Assembly: GCF_050948175.1 (NCBI RefSeq)
Contig: NC_135203.1
Location: forward strand, 682,001 to 746,000
Direction: 5' to 3'
DNA from: Xylocopa sonorina
Taxonomy: Eukaryota; Arthropoda; Insecta; Hymenoptera; Apidae
DNA: 64,000 nt
The notes under the pieces were generated by a model. The model ran no database searches. It saw only the letters and a list, made by a program, of their open reading frames with translations, and was not told the DNA's origin. The position numbers and the translations under genes are program-made. Below, piece after piece: positions 50,349 through 62,259 of this stretch; the first letter of the stretch is position 1, and every line of letters starts with the position of its first letter.

Positions 50349-50601
50349 TAGGTATTTCGCTATTATACATCAGAAATAAGTAATAATTAAATGCATCGCA
50401 AATAATACAAAGTAGAGCAGTGATAACGTGTAATCAAATTGTAATTTTTACTCGTAAATGTTATTAAAGAAAATAATAATAGTAAAGAGAATAGGTTATA
50501 ATAGGTAATATTTGTACCTGAAACATATTAGCATTTTTGTAAACGGAACTCAAAACAAATCTTTCTAATTTACTTGTCGAGTATAACAACTGATGGGCCA
50601 T
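45741..50601 (-). CDS. AFG3L2: AFG3-like protein 2, mitochondrial m-AAA protease subunit
   Basis: Thirteen exons read right to left: 50601-50518, 50039-49916, 49832-49526, 49442-49349, 49100-48935, 48823-48694, 48332-48214, 48122-47847, 47587-47360, 47141-46915, 46769-46593, 46494-46276 and 46004-45741. All phases close, giving 804 residues (human family member about 797). The N-terminus MAHQLLYSTSKLERFVLSSV looks like a mitochondrial presequence. PPKGFEKF is conserved. Membrane segments lie near 139-156 and 250-268. The AAA domain has Walker A GPPGTGKT (342-349) and Walker B ILFIDEIDAV (D401, E402). The M41 peptidase zinc motif HEAGH is at 566-570. The GPRPFPEKSTYEQFVEGTG block near the C-terminus is AFG3L2-specific versus paraplegin. 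It assembles in the inner mitochondrial membrane and degrades misfolded and unassembled proteins. Exons 1-2 are the least certain. Confidence 0.95.
46819..46897 (+). repeat. (TTTA)n microsatellite in an AFG3L2 intron
   Basis: Near-perfect tetranucleotide repeat with one C substitution, filling most of the 145-bp intron 46770-46914. It ends 17 bp from the acceptor-donor boundary of the neighbouring exon. Confidence 0.95.
47656..47730 (+). repeat. AT-rich duplicated segment in an AFG3L2 intron, copy 1
   Basis: AGGAAAAGGTAATTACAACT followed by CATAT.TAATAATAACATT, ATAATCATTA and AAA.TTATTATATA blocks. The same order recurs at 50213-50290 in the first intron of the same gene, at about 80% identity by eye. 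Likely a small dispersed repeat or an intragenic duplication. Confidence 0.6.
50213..50290 (+). repeat. AT-rich duplicated segment in AFG3L2 intron 1, copy 2
   Basis: Partner of 47656-47730 in the same orientation. It is followed within 30 bp by the (GT)n repeat at 50317. Confidence 0.6.
50317..50345 (+). repeat. (GT)n microsatellite in AFG3L2 intron 1
   Basis: About 14 uninterrupted GT units. Confidence 0.95.
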
Positions 50602-50791
50602 ATCTCTTGAAGATTTTTGTAATCACGTAATATGATGAAATTTCGATACATTCACTCTGTCCGCACAACAGATTACCGGCCACAAGACCAAGAGGTTGCA
50701 TCAACAAATATCCCCAGTCTTAATCCTTACTTCCCATTTACAATGCGATCTGCAAATCGACAAACATTCTTAAAACCGATATAACATTGGT

Positions 50792-50797
<6 letters not shown>

Positions 50798-50837
<40 letters not shown>
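50798..50837 (+). repeat. (TA)n microsatellite
   Basis: About 20 TA units, upstream of AFG3L2. Confidence 0.95.
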
Positions 50838-50839
<2 letters not shown>

Positions 50840-51455
50840 CGTGAACAGAACTGACTAATAAATGAGTTTTAGACTGATTATTACCAAGGTAATAGTATTA
50901 TTCGATGCTGCACTGAAAATACAGGATGATTCATTAAACATGCACACTGCGCTTACGAACGCTTGCACGGCTTAATCACTACGTTCAAGACAATCAACCA
51001 GTGGAATGTTATTTTTTTAAATCAATGAGAGTTGAACCAAAAAAGTAAATGGATTTTTAAGTCGTGGCTCAAAAAATTCCTACATCTCGTCTGTGGTACG
51101 TATTCTGGAAATGTATATTTTTGGCAACTGTTCAAAGAGAACAGTGGCGGTGATCGATTGTGTACTGGTAATCAATCTATATGAGCCCTCGCGTGTACAG
51201 TTGTGTCTTGATTGAATCGCTCTATAGAGGAAAACAATGGGAAAGATATTTTTAACATTCTAAGAAAGATTATTTTTATTAAAACACGCGCTCTCACACT
51301 ATTGCAACATTCGAATGAACGAAACATATGAGTTTCGACCAATTCGCATACCATAGTGAATTAAATATCTTTATATTTCCGATAATTACTTGTACGCGTT
51401 TTATTGCTTTTACATTGGTACTAAATTTCTAAAATCTATTATAGCTGATTCTAAA

Positions 51456-51458
<3 letters not shown>

Positions 51459-51488
<30 letters not shown>
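51459..51488 (+). repeat. (TA)n microsatellite
   Basis: About 15 TA units. It is flanked by AAAACTATA and TATAGTTTTTG, so the whole tract is self-complementary and extends beyond the TA core. Confidence 0.95.
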
Positions 51489-51491
<3 letters not shown>

Positions 51492-51597
51492 TTTGTACAA
51501 AACGTGTATCAACCTATTGAACATAGAAAAGGATACAAAACCCCATTGCAGTATATTTACTTTTATGTAGCGTATGTATATATTACTAAACTCTAAA

Positions 51598-51603
51598 TTT
51601 ATT
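51598..51603 (-). terminator. candidate polyadenylation signal of the BTB-Psq gene
   Basis: AATAAA on the minus strand, 75 bases after the stop codon; a short 3' UTR would result. Confidence 0.5.
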
Positions 51604-51677
51604 ATACATATTATTTTACAAAATATATATTATCGTATTAATGAATTTTAATTGAATGATTATTATAATACGATATG

Positions 51678-53895
51678 CTAACTTTCCGTCTGAGAATAAT
51701 TTGAATTTTCTTCTATGCTTATAGCACAAGGGACGTACTCTTGTCCTGACTCCTGCGAACAAATAAATCATGTACACGCACACTTTTTATATGGTTGTCA
51801 AATAATTAGAAAAAAAGAAAGAAACACACTGAATTAACAATAATTTGTCGTCCTTCTTCCAAATTAAATCCATCCACATCTTCTGCTGTTAATATTATCA
51901 TAGACTCTTCTGGTATACTATTCTCATCTATGTAAGTTATAGGTATTTCTGATGAAACCTACGATTAAAATTCGTTATAATAATCATAAAATTTTATTAA
52001 AACGTAAAAATTTTTGAAATACGGTAATACCTCGCAGTATGCGAAATCCGATCCTTCAGTTTTTGTTCCTATATTATGCTTAGAATCAGTTAATCTTTGT
52101 TTCCTCGAATTTAACGATCGCTCTGATTTTTTACCATCTTGTTGAAGACGCCTCCATATTGTAGTCTTTGGAATATGATAAGTCATCGATGCCGCTGCTT
52201 GAGACATTTTCCCACCTTTGCAAGCAGCAACAGCTTCTTCCAACCGAGACTTTTTTAATTCCTCATTTTCTGTCTTTCGTTTCTTCCAAAATGACAATGG
52301 TAGTTTCCCTTCACCTACTAATCGAGCCTTATCCCTAAATAGCGTAGTTTTGGGAATCTGAAAAAGGCAAGTATACCTATCGAAACGTTTAAATAAAAAA
52401 AAGAAAAAAGCAATAACAATACGATCGATAAAAAATGAAATTATCTACTTCAAATTCAAGCGCAACTTTGGTTAGATTCTCTCCTCTCTCTAAAGCCTTG
52501 ACTGCAGCTTCCCGTTTGTCTGAGCCGTAAGATCTTTTCATTTCAGAACGTAATATTTGATATCCTTCTTTCTGAATTCTCCTCCACAATACAGTCTTGG
52601 GTATGCTAAACATTTCTGATGCATGTTGTAAACTTGATCCACCTATAATAAAATAACGAATTACATTGAAAAATATTATAAAATTAATTGTTCATCGTAG
52701 ATGAAACAAACACCTACCGATCACTGCATTTATAGCGGCTTTCATACATTCCGCTGGATATTCATTTCTAGATGCATTTAAATGTATACCTAATGCTTTA
52801 GCACGCATATACAAGGTTGAACGCGGTATATTATGTTTAGTGGAAGCTTCTATTAGAGTTTGACCCGACTTTAAATCATTTATTGCCGATGCTAGCATAT
52901 CGTCGCTATAATCTCTTTTGGCTGTGTCCCGCCTGCGCTTCCTTTTCTTGCTCAGAGTGCAGTTCTCGGTGACCTCATCTTTCTTTTTATCCTCTAAATC
53001 TTGGTAAGCATGCTGCAATGCACTGATAACATTTTCTTCAGCCTCGCTAATTACAGTCACTGGCTCTTCGTTATTGTCGTTAAAGTCTTTATTTTCAACA
53101 GAATCAGTTTCATCAATCTGTAAATATAAGCAATGCCATGAAGAAACGAAAGGCAGTTTTCATCTAATTTCTTTGAACTCTTAGCCACTGCTCTCAAATG
53201 ATCGAACAATGGAAGTTACCTCTATGAGGCCGCAGATTTTTAACGAACGTGCTGCATCTAACAAACTACTGATATTCTCAACAGGAACTCGCACCTCCCC
53301 ATGATAAGTGAATTCTATGATAGATTTTATGTCTTGTGCTGATATATCGCTTAATATTATTGTTGGATGATCTTCGTTTACTTGACTCAATATTTCCTAG
53401 AAAAACAAAGAACAATTATTTATTCAACAAATCATGTTGAATATTGCAAAGGTATTCGAGATGCAGCGTATATAATTTTTAGATGAAAAAAAGTAAAGAG
53501 ATTAACTTATATTTAGTCACATTTACGCGTCTATATAAAATTTTATAATGTTTAATAAAAAATTAATTAAAAACAATATAGAGAAATTAATTTCAATTGT
53601 CGGCTTATATTTATTAAACGAAAACGATTGTACAATTCTCAAAATTGAAAATTGGGTAGGAGGCGTTCTCTCCGTATACATAAATACAAAAGTTGTTTAC
53701 TCGAAATAAAGTGCTACAAGCGCAGAGAACTATGCGATGAGCATGAATTCGTTCCCCAGCGGCAGCCAGGGTAACGTCCACCATGCAATCCTCCTCTAGG
53801 AGTTCTCTAACTACATCAGATAAATGACTCCCATAGTCATTCCATTTAAACCAGTAGCTCTGATTAATCTCATGTTGGTTAGCAATCTCGGACAT
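51678..53895 (-). CDS. BTB protein with four tandem pipsqueak (Psq) DNA-binding repeats
   Basis: Seven exons read right to left: 53895-53701, 53396-53220, 53117-52718, 52642-52449, 52357-52031, 51958-51830 and 51752-51678. Phases close, giving 498 residues. A tramtrack-type BTB domain (~12-124) starts WFKWNDYGSHLSDVV and includes VDVTLAAAGERIHAHRIVLC; it mediates dimerisation. A basic cluster KKRKRRR near 181-187 is a likely nuclear signal. Four Psq helix-turn-helix repeats follow, at ~194-238, 242-285, 295-340 and 355-397, each with the IP(K/R)(T/S)TL(W/F/Y)xR signature; introns cut repeats 2 and 3. The acidic tail ends TES. This architecture matches the pipsqueak group of nuclear chromatin regulators. 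I cannot say which member, so no symbol is given. Confidence 0.88.
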
Positions 53896-55475
53896 GCCGT
53901 TTCAGTTTCGTTTCCTTTCCCGGTTTCAGTGACCCGTATACAAACGGAATTTGGAACAGGACTGAACTCTTCACAATCGAGAAGTGCGTTTTAGTTACTC
54001 GTTGAACGTGACATGGTTCAAAAAGTGCAAGAAATTTTCATGGTTTTCCTATATAGTAATTTCTAATATCATCAATTTTTCGACTATCCTAGACGCATGT
54101 TGTTACGCACTTGTACCATTTACGGTTAAATATTTTCTATTCAATTTTTTAATCTCAGCAGATGGCGTTTGGAAAACTTTCATTTAATTTAGTTATATCG
54201 CTAATTTACATTCTCTTCTCTTAGTTTTTACTTGCCGCTCTATTCTCTCATTGCACACTCACACCATACTTTCCTCATCAGCTTTCCATTCCTTATTCAA
54301 TTCCTTATTATAATTTTGAACTAGACTATCTTAACGTTAACTATAGAATTATCTATTCCAGCATTTTAACATAAACATATTGGGTTAGCATGAAAGTATT
54401 TTCGGTTTTGTAATGTGAAATAAAACTTATATTTTTTCTGCATAGTATAAATTAACAGCTACAAACCAAATTACACATAATTTACTTGTAAACGAACCTA
54501 AACATAACTGATATCGAATGTGCAAAGGAAAAAATCGCAACGCTGACGGTAATCTTCTAAAATAATAACAACCAACTATCGATATATGAATACTGAAACT
54601 ACTTTCTTGCCAACCCAATATAATTTTTTCATCTTTTCAACTTTTACGATATATAACACTTTCGATAGTATATGTTAAAAGTACATTATGATTGGTAGAT
54701 ATATAGGTATTCTACACTGTAACATACGTGATAATCGGAGGGAATTTAATTCGAAATTTGTTAAGCATATATATATAGTAACAAATATTCTCTAGTGAGC
54801 ATTTGAACGCATTTATTTTACACATTTATTCGTCAATATTAAAAATTTAACTATTCCGTTCGAAGTAAATCAATTTTTATTCGATAAGGTTGGTAGAAAA
54901 TAGGCCCGCACAAACTGGTTGAAATTTTCTATACATAGATTAAGGGTATGGGTCAGGGATTCTCAACCTTCTTTGTGGCGCGTTCGACATGAATCATTCG
55001 TTATTACGATAGTTGTTGCGCGCACATGTAGATATCGTGTGCTCCTGGGTATAAGGCTGTGAACCCTTGCATTTAGTAAACTCGTGTCCCTTCGTATCGA
55101 CACATTTGCATGTTTTGTGATTCTTGTAAAGTGACAAAGTGTTCGTTCACCAAGTTTTTCATCATTTCGTTTAATCGTATATTATAAAACAAAATGGCAA
55201 GTCGTTCTACGTGTACATCATTCTACATATTATATACCTGGATATACTATTTTCGTGATATGCAAACATGTGACAACATAACCATGATGACATTTTACTT
55301 ACGTTAAAAATAACGTATTATTTTTCATTAAATGTGAATACACTTATTTTCGAAAAGTTATGCACTATTTTCCCAATCGATAGTTGGTTGGAGACTTTAG
55401 AACTTGAAAAATTCTTTTCCACACTCAATACGGTTATTGGAGCTCTCAAACATAATGTAGTTTTCGTGTTACGTT
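53896..55475. other. spacer between divergent BTB-Psq and eIF3i genes
   Basis: Both genes point away from this 1.6-kb interval, so it should hold two promoters. It also contains the mariner-type MITE (54380-54618) and, at about 54953, GGGATTCTCAACCTTCTTT, which resembles an hAT end without a partner. No gene seen. Confidence 0.5.
54380..54618. mobile_element. mariner-type MITE with TA target duplication
   Basis: The 239 bp element has inverted ends TTGGGTTAGCATGAAAGTAT and TTGGGTTGGCAAGAAAGTAG, and identity continues for a few more bases (about 22 of 27). TA dinucleotides flank both sides (54378-54379 and 54619-54620). GGTTGGCAA..AAGT is typical of mariner termini. A transposase gene is absent, so it was mobilised in trans. 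Confidence 0.85.
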
Positions 55476-57155
55476 ATGGTTAGGTTATTTCGTGTCGCAT
55501 AAAATTCAAGGATGGTATATCCTTTTCATACATGAGGAGAAGCTTAATAATAATGATGCAACTATTTTTTCATAGAAACCTTTGATGTTACACGGGCACG
55601 AACGTGCCATAACACAAATAAAATATAACAGGGAAGGTGATTTATTATTTTCCTCGAGTAAAGATAAGAAACCAAATGTTTGGTATTCTTTGAACGGAGA
55701 ACGTCTTGGATCTTTTAATGGACACAATGGTTCTGTATGGTGTATCGATGTTAATTGGGATACAACAAGATTTTTATCAGGCAGTGGTGACAACTCTTTA
55801 AGAGTTTGGGATTGCCAAACTGGTTTGTATGTCATTGTCGTTTAACCCGTTCCAAGCTTTAGCTTGAGGTGTTACATTTCCGATCCTATTATTATTATTT
55901 TTTTTTTTATTATATAAGTAAGGTTGATAAATAGAAGGCATAAAAAAGTCTAAATGATAAAGCAAATAATTTTTTTATTCATTTAATGAATTCGCTATCT
56001 TCATTAATACCTTATTAATATTTAATAATACTGCCTTTGTTATGAAGTAAGATTTCTAGTTATAGATGCATGCCCATCAAATTGTGGTAGCAGCGAATGA
56101 CAGTTATGGATACATTCATTACCGCTGCCTTAGTTATAGATGTATGCACTAATAGCTAACTGAATTTTGCCTCAGTTGTGGAAATGCATCCTGTAAATGC
56201 TTAAAAATAGTTAATATTTCCATTAATTCATTTTGGCAATATATTTTTGTGTTGTAGGAAAAGAAATAGGTCTACTTCACACAAATAGTTCAGTAAGGAC
56301 GTGTAGCTTTAGTTATTCAGCAAATCTTGCTGTATATTCCACTGACAAAGCTTTAGGGCACCAATGTGAAATGTTTATCATGGATATTAAGAATGTTGAT
56401 GCAGTTTTATCGCAAGATGATGCAATTTCCAGAATTGCTGTAAACGGTCCTAAAATCTCTGCTATTTTGTGGGGTGCGTTAGATGAAACAATTATTACTG
56501 GTCATGAAGATGGTGAAATTACTCTTTGGGACGTTAGGGTATATAATATACTTTTATGATGTAAAATATATATCTAGTTAATTATAACAATACATATGCA
56601 CAGTGACTACATTTCTCATTCACAGACAAGAAAGAAGCTGACAAGTGTCAAAAGTCACAAAGCACAAATAAATGATATGCAATTCAACAAAGATGGCACC
56701 ATGTTTGTAACTGCATCAAAAGATAACACTGCCAAATTATTTGATAGCGAGTCGTTGATGTTATTAAAAACATACAAAACGGAAAGGCCTGTCAATTCTG
56801 CCACAATTTCTCCTATTTTTGATCATGTTTGTCTTATGCAGAATATTTATTGTATTGGTAAAATAACATTTAACAATTAATATTTATGATAATTATACAT
56901 TTATAGGTGGTTCTTGGGGGAGGTCAAGATGCAATGGATGTCACAACAACGTCAACTCGTCAAGGGAAATTTGATTCCCGATTTTTCCACTTAGTTTTCG
57001 AAGAAGAATTTGCGCGTTTAAAAGGGCACTTCGGCCCAATTAACTCTCTTGCATTTCATCCTAATGGTCGTAGCTTCTCAACGGGCGGTGAAGATGGTTA
57101 TGTTCGTATTAATACGTTTGATCAATCCTATTTCGACTTCCATTTTGAATACTAA
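55476..57155 (+). CDS. EIF3I: eukaryotic translation initiation factor 3 subunit I
   Basis: Five coding exons: 55476-55478, 55576-55822, 56258-56538, 56626-56826 and 56907-57155. They give 326 residues, against 325 in human. The protein is a WD40 propeller and a subunit of the cytoplasmic eIF3 complex that recruits mRNA to the 40S ribosome. Diagnostic blocks are KPLMLHGHERAITQIKYNRE at the start, FVTASKDNTAKLFDSESLM, VVLGGGQDAMDVTTTSTRQG and LKGHFGPINSLAFHPNGRSF. The conserved family N-terminus is M-K/R-P. KP is encoded directly after the acceptor at 55575, so the initiating ATG must be in an upstream exon; ATG/GTTAGG at 55476 fits exactly. An in-frame ATG at 55585 could instead start a product three residues shorter. 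Confidence 0.95.
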
Positions 57156-57172
57156 TTCGATGAGATTAAAAA

Positions 57173-57197
57173 AATAAATATGTACCAATTAAATAAA
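57173..57197 (+). terminator. eIF3i polyadenylation signals
   Basis: Two AATAAA hexamers (57173-57178 and 57192-57197) lie 17-42 bases after the stop codon. The 3' UTR is therefore very short and ends before the convergent PARP1 gene. Confidence 0.7.
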
Positions 57198-57678
57198 CCG
57201 TATGAATTACATTTTTTTATTAAGTTTGTCCGATTATCTCTTAACATACTTGTAGCTAAAGAGATCGTGGTGGTTATTGACAGTCCACATCGTCAAATCG
57301 AAAGAAATCGAAAGTAATCGTGTGCATCGTGCAATTGTAACGATCGGTCAAATTGACATGCTGTTACTAAAGATATGGTTTTAATTGGTGTAACATTATG
57401 TATATTTCTTAGAATAACACAAATTTTATTATTATCAATATATTAATAGGGATAAGAATTTACTGTATCATACCTAAATTAATTATTTTATTTGTATAAA
57501 ACACATACATTTTATTCGTGGAAACAATATTAGAGGTAGTATTGCTAGTAGAAAATGCTGAAATATTTAGCACATATAAGTGAATCGTATAGAAAAAGTA
57601 ACATAAACACAAACTTACTTCATTTTTTATTTTAACGTTAATTTTTAATATCAAGATGTTTGGTTATTTAAAAAAATA
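57198..57678. other. intergenic gap between convergent eIF3i and PARP1
   Basis: AT-rich. On the minus strand AATAAA-type signals occur near 57485 and 57510, suitable for PARP1 3' end formation. No further gene seen. Confidence 0.5.
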
Positions 57679-60600
57679 TTAGAATTTATATTTGAAATTC
57701 ATTTTTACCAAGTAACGCGCTTTTACTTGAGCAACATCGTATACAATGTATTCATTGTATAAGAGAGCTGTTTTTTTCGGAAGCTTAGCAGGTACAAATG
57801 CACCGTACGGAACTTCAACTCCGTCTTTCATTTTATAAACGTTGTTTGGGTCAGGTTGCGTCTGACCACGACCCCAAGTTGAATGCTTACTACTTGGTAA
57901 TTTTTCGATATAATCTGCTTGATACCTTTCGTACATGTTACCCAATGCAACTTCGCAAAGCAACAATAATCCTGTAGGATTCTGACTATTTGTACAACAA
58001 TAATTCGCAGATTTTGAAACCATATCTGCAAAGTATATACCCTTACCGAACATGTAACCAGTAACAGGTGCTTCTGGTGGTGCTATTCTTAATCCCTGAG
58101 AAAGTATACCAGCAAAGTTAGTGGTTCTAGAACCATGCCATAGTAATTTCTTGTTGGGCAATTTTTTGAATGGTTTGTATCTACTATCTTCTCCTTGCCT
58201 CTTGATAACAAACAGATCTTCAATTTCAAGTTCATATTGCGTGTGAGTTGCTGCGTGCGTATTGTTTACGTACTGTTCGACCATTTTATATTCCTCGCTT
58301 TCCTTATCTAATGCTTTAATCTCAGTATTCAATTGTTCATAGTGGGCGTCAAGCGGATTTTTCGTTTTATCCATTTTAGTATGCAACAAAGAATAGGCGA
58401 TCTCCATTTCGAGTAACGCGTCCAACATTTCGCATTTGGCATTGATTTCTTCTATCGTATCCAAAATCTTAGGACCAGATACTCCAAAATTATGGGGTAT
58501 TAAATTGTAAAATCTATTTGATGCATCAACCAATTGTACACTATCAACGTTTTTATTCTTTAATACTTGTTGCAGCTCTGTTAATACCGTATATGCCTTC
58601 TGAATTTGTTTTTTAGACAATTTCCCGAGCGGCATTTTATCTGTATCAATTTCGAACTCTGCCATTACTTTTTTCATGGTTGCTTCGTCGAAGATTAGTT
58701 TCATTAAATCTTGAACTGGTTTTTCTAACTCACTCTCAATATCAGACTCTAATAATTTAGTTGTTTCTTCATCGCCGTAATCGATATCTACCGGATACAT
58801 TTTTTGTGGCACTTTAACAAAATCTTCTCTTCGATTCCAGCAATTTCCACTTTTCTCCTCGTACAGAGACTCAAATTGTTCTATACACTCCTCCAATAAT
58901 AAATCCTCCAATTTGGTACCGCCAATAGTTGTACCAATTCTACCCCAACTTCTGAATAACCAGTACTTGTTTTTCTTATCATGTTTTAATATCTGTAATT
59001 TGTAATAGCTGTTCTTCTTAGTTTGTATATCTGTGTGTACCAACGTGACGGTATATTTATCTTTACCCCGTTGATATACATGCGCACAATCTTGTAAACC
59101 ACTATCTGGATCGACAGTTCCACCTTCTTTCAATTGTAATTTCACTTTACCAGATCCTGACTTTTCATAGATACTTTTACCTTTACTCTTATTAGAAGTA
59201 GATTTTTCTGCCACAATTTTAATTCTATCGGACAAATCGCCGCCCCAACTTGAAATGGTTTTCTTTTTAATCAATGATATAGCCGGCTTTGTGTATTCTT
59301 TAGCCTCTTCGACAAAGTCCTTGGTAATGACCTGAATGTTGAGATTCTTAGCTTCCTCCATCTTTTTACTCATTTTATCCACTTCATTTTGAGTTGATAT
59401 TACAGCAGCTACATGTTCATGAATTTTTGAAACTACATCTCCTCCCAAAAGCATAATTTCTTTTTTTAATACATCCTTATTTATTCCTGTCTGTCCAATA
59501 ATAACAAATTGCATATGCTTTAATGGTTTGGGTTTTACTTCAACTTTGATTTCAGAATCAACATCCTCGTCTTTTTTCACTAGACTAGACGTTGATGGTG
59601 CAGTAATTTTGATCAATCTTCTTCTAACTTTGCATTTTAAAGATCGGCTGTTAAATATCAAATTAACTGTTAATTCTTTTTCATATGAAGCATGCATCAT
59701 ACGTATATGAAAATACTTACAGCTCTGGATATGATCCTTTTAAATCCAATGGTATTACAAATTTTTTTCTTTTTGGATCCTGGATTACATTTTCACATTT
59801 AGTCCATTCTGTTAAATTCCCGGTACATTTATATCCGAGCCCCGATTGATATACAAGCTGACCATTGCATTTTAAACAAGGCTTTAATGTTCCAAAATAA
59901 ATTGCATCTGATAAACGATCTATTATCTGTAATGACACATTTCTTCATCATTCAAATGCTCCTTCGATACTATTATCATAATATACATTGCATACCAAGA
60001 GAATTTATATTCGACATCATGAGTTATGCATATATATATATATATATAGATTGGGCCATGCATATGTGTATGACGAGTACAAGTGCGTGTGTCACTCTGT
60101 GTCGTACATATATAATTCAAGTGGGATGTAGTGTGTACAAGTATTAAATTATACAATTAATGTAACACCTACATGTGACACTCCTTCTGGAACATGTTGT
60201 TCATTTTCTTGCAGCATACTGATGAGATCAGGCTTTTTTACTGAAGACAACATATCCCTAATCTTAAACAATTCTTCGTTCTGCGTTTTTATTTCCTTCT
60301 CTTCTTGGGCATCTTCTGGTTCATCTTTAATTTTTTTAATTGGTGGAGCATCACCGGACTTGATCTGTGGTAATACAGTTTTGAGCTTCTTTTGGTCATC
60401 TTTGGAAAGTTCATCTTTGCCAGGAAGTTTATCCCCGCTCTCATAGAATTCTAAACTTTCTCTTATTTTGACAAAGCATTCCAGATGATACCATCTATCT
60501 ATACCACCATACTTTTTGCCATGCTCACTTTCAAAATCCTTTTTCGACACTCTGATTTCACCCTGTACTATTCTTTCTTCGCATCCTTTACAAGTCGATC

Positions 60601-61369
60601 TACTAGATTTTGCATACTGAATCAAAAAATCACGTAATAGCCCAGCAGTGATACTAGTACGCTTTTTTCCTCTCCCAAACACCGGTAATGGAAGGTTAAG
60701 TGCATCTACTATAAAAAAATGTCTTGTTTTCAATTATTTCATTGTACAAAGTGAAACTTAGTTTTCTATATGATAATAAACAAACCAATTTTCTTCTCAA
60801 TGTCTTTTTGGTCTTCCCAACGAATATTATCAAAATTAGAAAAATCAGCAGTGTTTTTTGGTCTTTGTTTCAAAAAGAAACACGGTGGATGATACCATTT
60901 CGGTATCGTTCCATCATGAACAGGACTCTACAGGTTAAAAGACATGATTTAACAAACATCATACAAAACATGCAATTCTAAGGTATGTGCTTGCACCACA
61001 ATTAAAACGCAAATAAAATTATAATTTATCTACAAAAATTTATCTTTACAATATTACATTCGCTACGTTCTATTGCAATCTTGTTTCGAATAAATAGCAA
61101 ATTAAATTACATGCTTAACCATGTTACGCAGGGTGAAACAAGTTTAATAATAACGAGAATAAATGTTTATAATTTTTCTAAAGTTAAGTTAGTAAATAGC
61201 GTAGTACCGATCGCATTAATTTACGTAACGTTAACACTTTTCTAGCGTTCTATACCTGAACAATAACAGCGAGTCTTAATGAATCCTTTTCGATAGATTT
61301 CTTGCAGTTTTGACAAGAAGCTCGAGAGCTTTTTGCATATTCAACGGCATATGGTAACTCGGTACTCAT
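57679..61369 (-). CDS. PARP1: poly(ADP-ribose) polymerase 1
   Basis: Five exons read right to left: 61369-61256, 60927-60786, 60708-60173, 59926-59721 and 59647-57679, giving 988 residues. Domains in order: zinc finger 1 (C19, C22, H51, C54), zinc finger 2 (C125, C128, H160, C163), zinc finger 3/PADR1 (C281, C284, C298, C308), a BRCT (FVIIGQTGINKDVLKKEI..), a WGR domain (WLFRSWGRIGTTIGGTKLED), the helical regulatory domain and the catalytic domain. The catalytic triad is H837 (HGSRTTNFAGILSQG), Y871 (FGKGIYFADM) and E965 (YNEYIVYD). The enzyme senses DNA breaks in the nucleus and uses NAD+ to build poly(ADP-ribose) on itself and chromatin. All zinc ligands and the triad are intact, so it should be active. 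The last exon alone encodes two thirds of the protein. Confidence 0.97.
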
Positions 61370-61942
61370 TATTACGTGTTTCTCGTTCTACAATTTCAGT
61401 TTCTAAGCGAAGTACTGCGACAGAAACGGTGCATTCGGCTGAACGAACGTTCACAACCTGTGCGTTACGCGCCATACATTCGGAAATTCAATTTCTCTTT
61501 TTGAGTCGTGCCAAATAACTCATTTAACAATATAAAATCTTAAAACAACCATGTGCGATTTTAATAATATTTATTCATATTGTACCGAAATCATTGGAAA
61601 TAATGTATACAAAATATTTTAATGCAATGTATGCAAGTTGTTTAATTGACCAATTTGAGAATTTAAACCGGATGTGACATCTGAGTTTCTATGAATTTAA
61701 GAATATGTCTAATTGTAATCTATACAGAAATTGTCTTTGTGTATCTGCAATATGAACAAACATCTACTAATAATTTACAAACGTAACAGAGTGTAAGAAG
61801 ACATTCTATTTCAAAATCGGTAACCTTTCTGACAATATTAGAACAAAATGTTCTCATGAAACATTGGACTAGTGTGCCTGCATTTACATATGTGTATACC
61901 CTGACTTGACAAGTGAAAAATATGATTTTAAATAAAATTTTC
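61370..61942. other. PARP1 upstream region
   Basis: The first ~130 bases are less AT-rich and probably contain the PARP1 5' UTR and promoter. No divergent gene is recognised. Confidence 0.45.
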
Positions 61943-61946
61943 ACTC

Positions 61947-61994
<48 letters not shown>
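61943..61994 (+). repeat. (TC)n microsatellite
   Basis: CTCTTTCTCTC grading into pure TC dinucleotides. Confidence 0.9.
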
Positions 61995-61996
<2 letters not shown>

Positions 61997-62168
61997 TTAT
62001 TCTATTAAGTATAAAGTTTTCAATTTAATGTTACGAAAATTGATTCAAGATTACACTGATTATACAATTTTTAAATTTATTTTCAAATTAATAATTAAAA
62101 ATATAAAACATACATTTATTTCAATGTAATACGTACTTGTAATACGTTATATATATATAATTACTATA

Positions 62169-62171
<3 letters not shown>

Positions 62172-62229
<58 letters not shown>
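62172..62229 (+). repeat. (TA)n microsatellite
   Basis: About 29 TA units. It is followed by a short tandem duplication of TAATTATGCATAG (62230-62258). Confidence 0.95.
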
Positions 62230-62230
<1 letters not shown>

Positions 62231-62259
62231 TAATTATGCATAGTAATTATGCATAGTAA

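Larger units (their letters stand above)
50602..51597. other. spacer between AFG3L2 start and the 3' end of the BTB-Psq gene
   Basis: It contains the presumed AFG3L2 promoter and 5' UTR near 50602-50750, then (TA)n at 50798-50837 and 51459-51488. A segment beginning ATACAGGATGATTCATTAAA at about 50915 resembles ends of insect repeats, but no second end was found. No gene seen. Confidence 0.5.

Noticed and set aside
54953..55030. hAT-like end GGGATTCTCAACCTT
   Set aside because: No second terminus or 8-bp duplication within the following kilobases.
57460..57654. Short frames in the eIF3i-PARP1 gap and antisense to PARP1
   Set aside because: AT-rich, no domain, and explained by intergenic sequence or as shadows of real exons.
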